Below are positions 62,317 to 64,000 of a DNA stretch of 64,000 nt, piece by piece. This stretch comes from Mycobacterium scrofulaceum (GTDB lineage Bacteria > Actinomycetota > Actinomycetes > Mycobacteriales > Mycobacteriaceae). The notes beneath the pieces are model-generated. The model searched no databases. It was not told the DNA's origin and saw nothing but the letters and a program-made list of their open reading frames with translations. Made by a program: the position numbers and the translations under genes. Location: contig NZ_MVIJ01000003.1 of assembly GCF_002086735.1 (NCBI RefSeq), positions 147,980 through 211,979 on the forward strand, written 5' to 3'. The number at the start of each line of letters is the position of its first letter. Position 1 is the stretch's first letter.

Positions 62317-62490
62317 AATCCCTTGTCCTCGTGAAGAAACCGTGGCTGTTAGAGACAGGTCGCGATCGACCGCGCCGCTGGTCAACCGAAGGGTCCCGGC
62401 GGCCTCGAGCGTCGATGCCTCGGGTCGGCGGGACCACTCCCGGTGATGATGACGCAGCGCTGACGCTAGCACCGGCCGCAGCCGTCCACA

Positions 62491-62533
62491 AGACACTTAG
62501 TATGGTTTGTGTCTAAACAGTACTTCTCGTACT
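62491..62533. promoter_or_regulatory. Inverted repeats in the upstream region of the phdI-like gene
   Basis: AGACAC-N12-GTGTCT (62491-62514) is followed closely by AGTAC-N5-GTACT (62519-62533). Both are perfect and lie about 175-215 nt upstream of the leftward dioxygenase, in the 368-nt gap to the truncated regulator gene. They may bind its regulator; no clean promoter hexamers are seen. Confidence 0.4.
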
Positions 62534-62589
62534 ACGCCTTTTATGCAGGCGGTAGCTTCTGGCAGGCCGTCGACCGGGGGATCGTGATC

Positions 62590-62606
62590 CGTTTCAAAAA
62601 GAAACG
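62590..62606. promoter_or_regulatory. Inverted repeat CGTTTC-AAAAA-GAAACG
   Basis: A perfect 6-bp inverted repeat with a 5-A centre, 78 nt before the truncated gene at 62685. Spacing and symmetry suit a dimeric repressor; it could be the autoregulatory site of the lost regulator. Confidence 0.45.
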
Positions 62607-62684
62607 CCTAATGCTGTGGATCCCACCTCTTCCTCTGCAGGGCGGGAATACACTCTGCGAAGCGGGAAGACGAGGAGGACCCTG

Positions 62685-62801
62685 ATGGCGGCGAACGGCG
62701 ACATGCTTGCGCGTATCTTCGATGCGACCACTACGACGTTGGCACGCAGTGGCGCCAGGGTAAGTCCCCTGGGGTGGTGGGGTTTCGGAATCGGGGTGTG
62801 A
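62685..62801 (+). pseudogene. Regulator-like gene truncated by an IS256 element
   Basis: A well-formed start (AGGAGG seven bases before ATG) leads into MAANGDMLARIFDATTTTLA followed by RSGARV, then breaks into IS sequence (about 62760) and stops after 38 codons. The spacing of hydrophobic residues and the ..TTLARSGAR ending before the HTH resembles the first helix of TetR proteins, for example that at 38046 (ILTGTMKALNRKGTQ). It is probably the N-terminus of a TetR-like regulator divergent from the phdI-like operon. Confidence 0.5.
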
Positions 62802-63930
62802 CGGTGCCGGGCCTTTGCCGGGTGTGTCGTTGCCGGTGTTGGGGTGGGGCCATCGCGTAGTGGTCAGTGAGTTACCTACCAAAGTGACTCAGGAAAAGGA
62901 CACACCACGCGATGACCCAGGACCATTCTGCTCTGCTGGCCCAGCTCGATGCGTTGAAATCGGCTGATGTCGGGGCGGTGTTCGCCGAGCTGATCCGCGC
63001 CGGGCTGCAGGCGCTGATCGAGGCCGAAGCCACTGAGAGGATCGGCGCCGGCCGCTATGAGCGCACCGACGGTCGCGGTACGCACCGTAACGGGCACCGG
63101 CCCAAGACGGTGTCCACGACGGCCGGCGACATCGAGGTGCAGGTCCCCAAGCTGCGTGCCGGGTCGTTCTTCCCGTCGCTGCTGGAGCGGCGCCGCCGCA
63201 TCGACCGGGCCTTGCACGCGGTGATCATGGAGGCTTACGTGCACGGAGTGTCGACGCGCAGCGTCGATGACCTGGTGTCGGCGATGGGCGTGCAAGCCGG
63301 GGTGTCCAAGTCCGAGGTCTCGCGGATCTGCGCTGGCCTGGACAAGGAGATCGAGGCGTTTCGCACCCGTAGCCTGTCCCACACCGAGTTCCCGTACGTG
63401 TTCTGCGATGCGACGTTCTGCAAGGTCCGTATTGGGGCTCACGTGGTCTCTCAGGCCCTGGTGGTGGCCACCGGGGTGTCCATCGACGGCACCCGCGAAG
63501 TCCTGGGCACCGCCGTCGGGGACAGCGAGTCCTACGAGTTCTGGCGTGAATTCCTGACCTCGCTGCGCTCTCGCGGTCTGACTGGCGTTCACCTGGTCAT
63601 CTCCGACGCCCACGCAGGATTGAAAGCCGCTGTCGCCCAACAGTTCACCGGCTCGTCGTGGCAGCGTTGCCGGGTGCATTTCATGCGCAACCTGCACACC
63701 GCCGTATCGGCCAAACACGCCCCGGCGGTGACCGCGGCGGTCAAGACCATCTTCGCCCACACCGACCCCGGCGAGGTCGCCGCACAATGGGACCGCGTCG
63801 CCGACACCCTGGCCGCCTCGTTCCCGAAAGTGGCGACGATGATGGCCGAGGCCAAGACCGACGTGTTGGCATTCACCGCGTTCCCGAAGGCGCATTGGCA
63901 GAAAATCTGGTCGAACAATCCGATATCCGT
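62760..63930 (+). mobile_element. IS256-family insertion sequence, incomplete
   Basis: The element begins near 62760, where the truncated gene is interrupted, and carries an IS256-type transposase. The transposase breaks off near 63915, so the right end is missing or lies in rearranged sequence beyond it. Exact ends and target duplication cannot be placed. Confidence 0.6.
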
Positions 63931-63970
63931 TAACCGGCTCTCCGGGGACACGGTTCGGGCTGCAGCGTGA
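62912..63970 (+). pseudogene. IS256-family (Mutator-like) transposase, C-terminally truncated
   Basis: 352 codons of an IS256-family transposase, which is usually about 410 long. GAGRYERTDGRGTHRNGHRP, VPKLRAGSFFPSLLERRRRI, the first catalytic Asp in FCDATFCKVR, the second in VISDAHAGLKAAV, and FTAFPKAHWQKIWSNNP are present. After SNNP the sequence leaves the family (ISVNRLSGDTVRAAA) instead of continuing IERLN, so the third acidic residue and the C-terminus are lost. The protein should be inactive. Confidence 0.8.
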
Positions 63971-64000
63971 GGTTCACGCACAAGCGCTGAGCACGGATGG

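Noticed and set aside
1..64000. CRISPR arrays, tRNA or rRNA genes, riboswitches
   Set aside because: No regularly spaced repeats, cloverleaf-like or rRNA-like sequence was noticed; small RNAs cannot be excluded by eye.

Overview
The window is high-GC actinobacterial DNA that most resembles a Mycolicibacterium/Mycobacterium-type genome. The pointers are a secreted DUF732-type protein, several mycofactocin-type short-chain dehydrogenases, an NDMA-type zinc alcohol dehydrogenase, two AveC-family membrane proteins, many GTG starts and many 1-4 nt gene overlaps. This is inferred from the sequence alone. Almost everything in it is catabolic.

Left part (1-33.7 kb): an oxidative/CoA-ester catabolic island. 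It holds two acyl-CoA ligases, two P450s, many SDRs, a crotonase, MaoC half-proteins, an alpha-methylacyl-CoA racemase and a second family III CoA-transferase, acyl-CoA dehydrogenases (one a fused double protein), an Ltp2-like thiolase-fold lyase with its DUF35 partner, two further DUF35 proteins, an MhpB-like extradiol dioxygenase and two AveC-like proteins. The substrate is not evident; a cyclic or branched (terpenoid- or steroid-like) acid would fit. Two sets of operators tie parts of it together. The palindrome TGACAGT-NN-ACTGTCA occurs four times, plus one degenerate copy, around a TetR gene at 19.8-20.4 kb, and marks a probable regulon of AveC-like protein, P450, the 22.9-28.5 kb operon and a (frameshifted) phosphotransferase. 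A different 19-bp element, 18/19 identical, lies before the Gfo/Idh/MocA gene (6.2 kb) and the MhpB-like dioxygenase (17.4 kb).

Middle (33.7-38 kb): a secreted DUF732 protein, a SnoaL-like gene between short direct repeats, an internally deleted IS21 element, an IS110-like relic and a multiply frameshifted gene. This is a decayed mobile-element zone.

Right part (38-62.3 kb): aromatic catabolism. It contains a TetR gene, 4-hydroxy-2-oxovalerate aldolase and acylating acetaldehyde dehydrogenase, then an indolepyruvate:ferredoxin oxidoreductase with a divergent Lrp regulator. Next is an eight-gene operon (ring-hydroxylating oxygenase alpha and beta, small unknown protein, diol dehydrogenase, [3Fe-4S] ferredoxin, ferredoxin reductase, IclR, Pht5-like decarboxylase). 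It is followed by a leftward ALDH-MarR-ACMSD-like decarboxylase set, a rightward operon (VOC extradiol dioxygenase, hydratase, 4-oxalocrotonate decarboxylase, tautomerase, semialdehyde dehydrogenase), and a leftward pair resembling phdJ and phdI. Taken together these can be read as 1-hydroxy-2-naphthoate to 2-carboxybenzaldehyde to phthalate to protocatechuate, then 2,3-(meta) cleavage to pyruvate and acetyl-CoA.

The right edge carries an IS256-family element that cuts off a regulator-like gene; its transposase is itself truncated.
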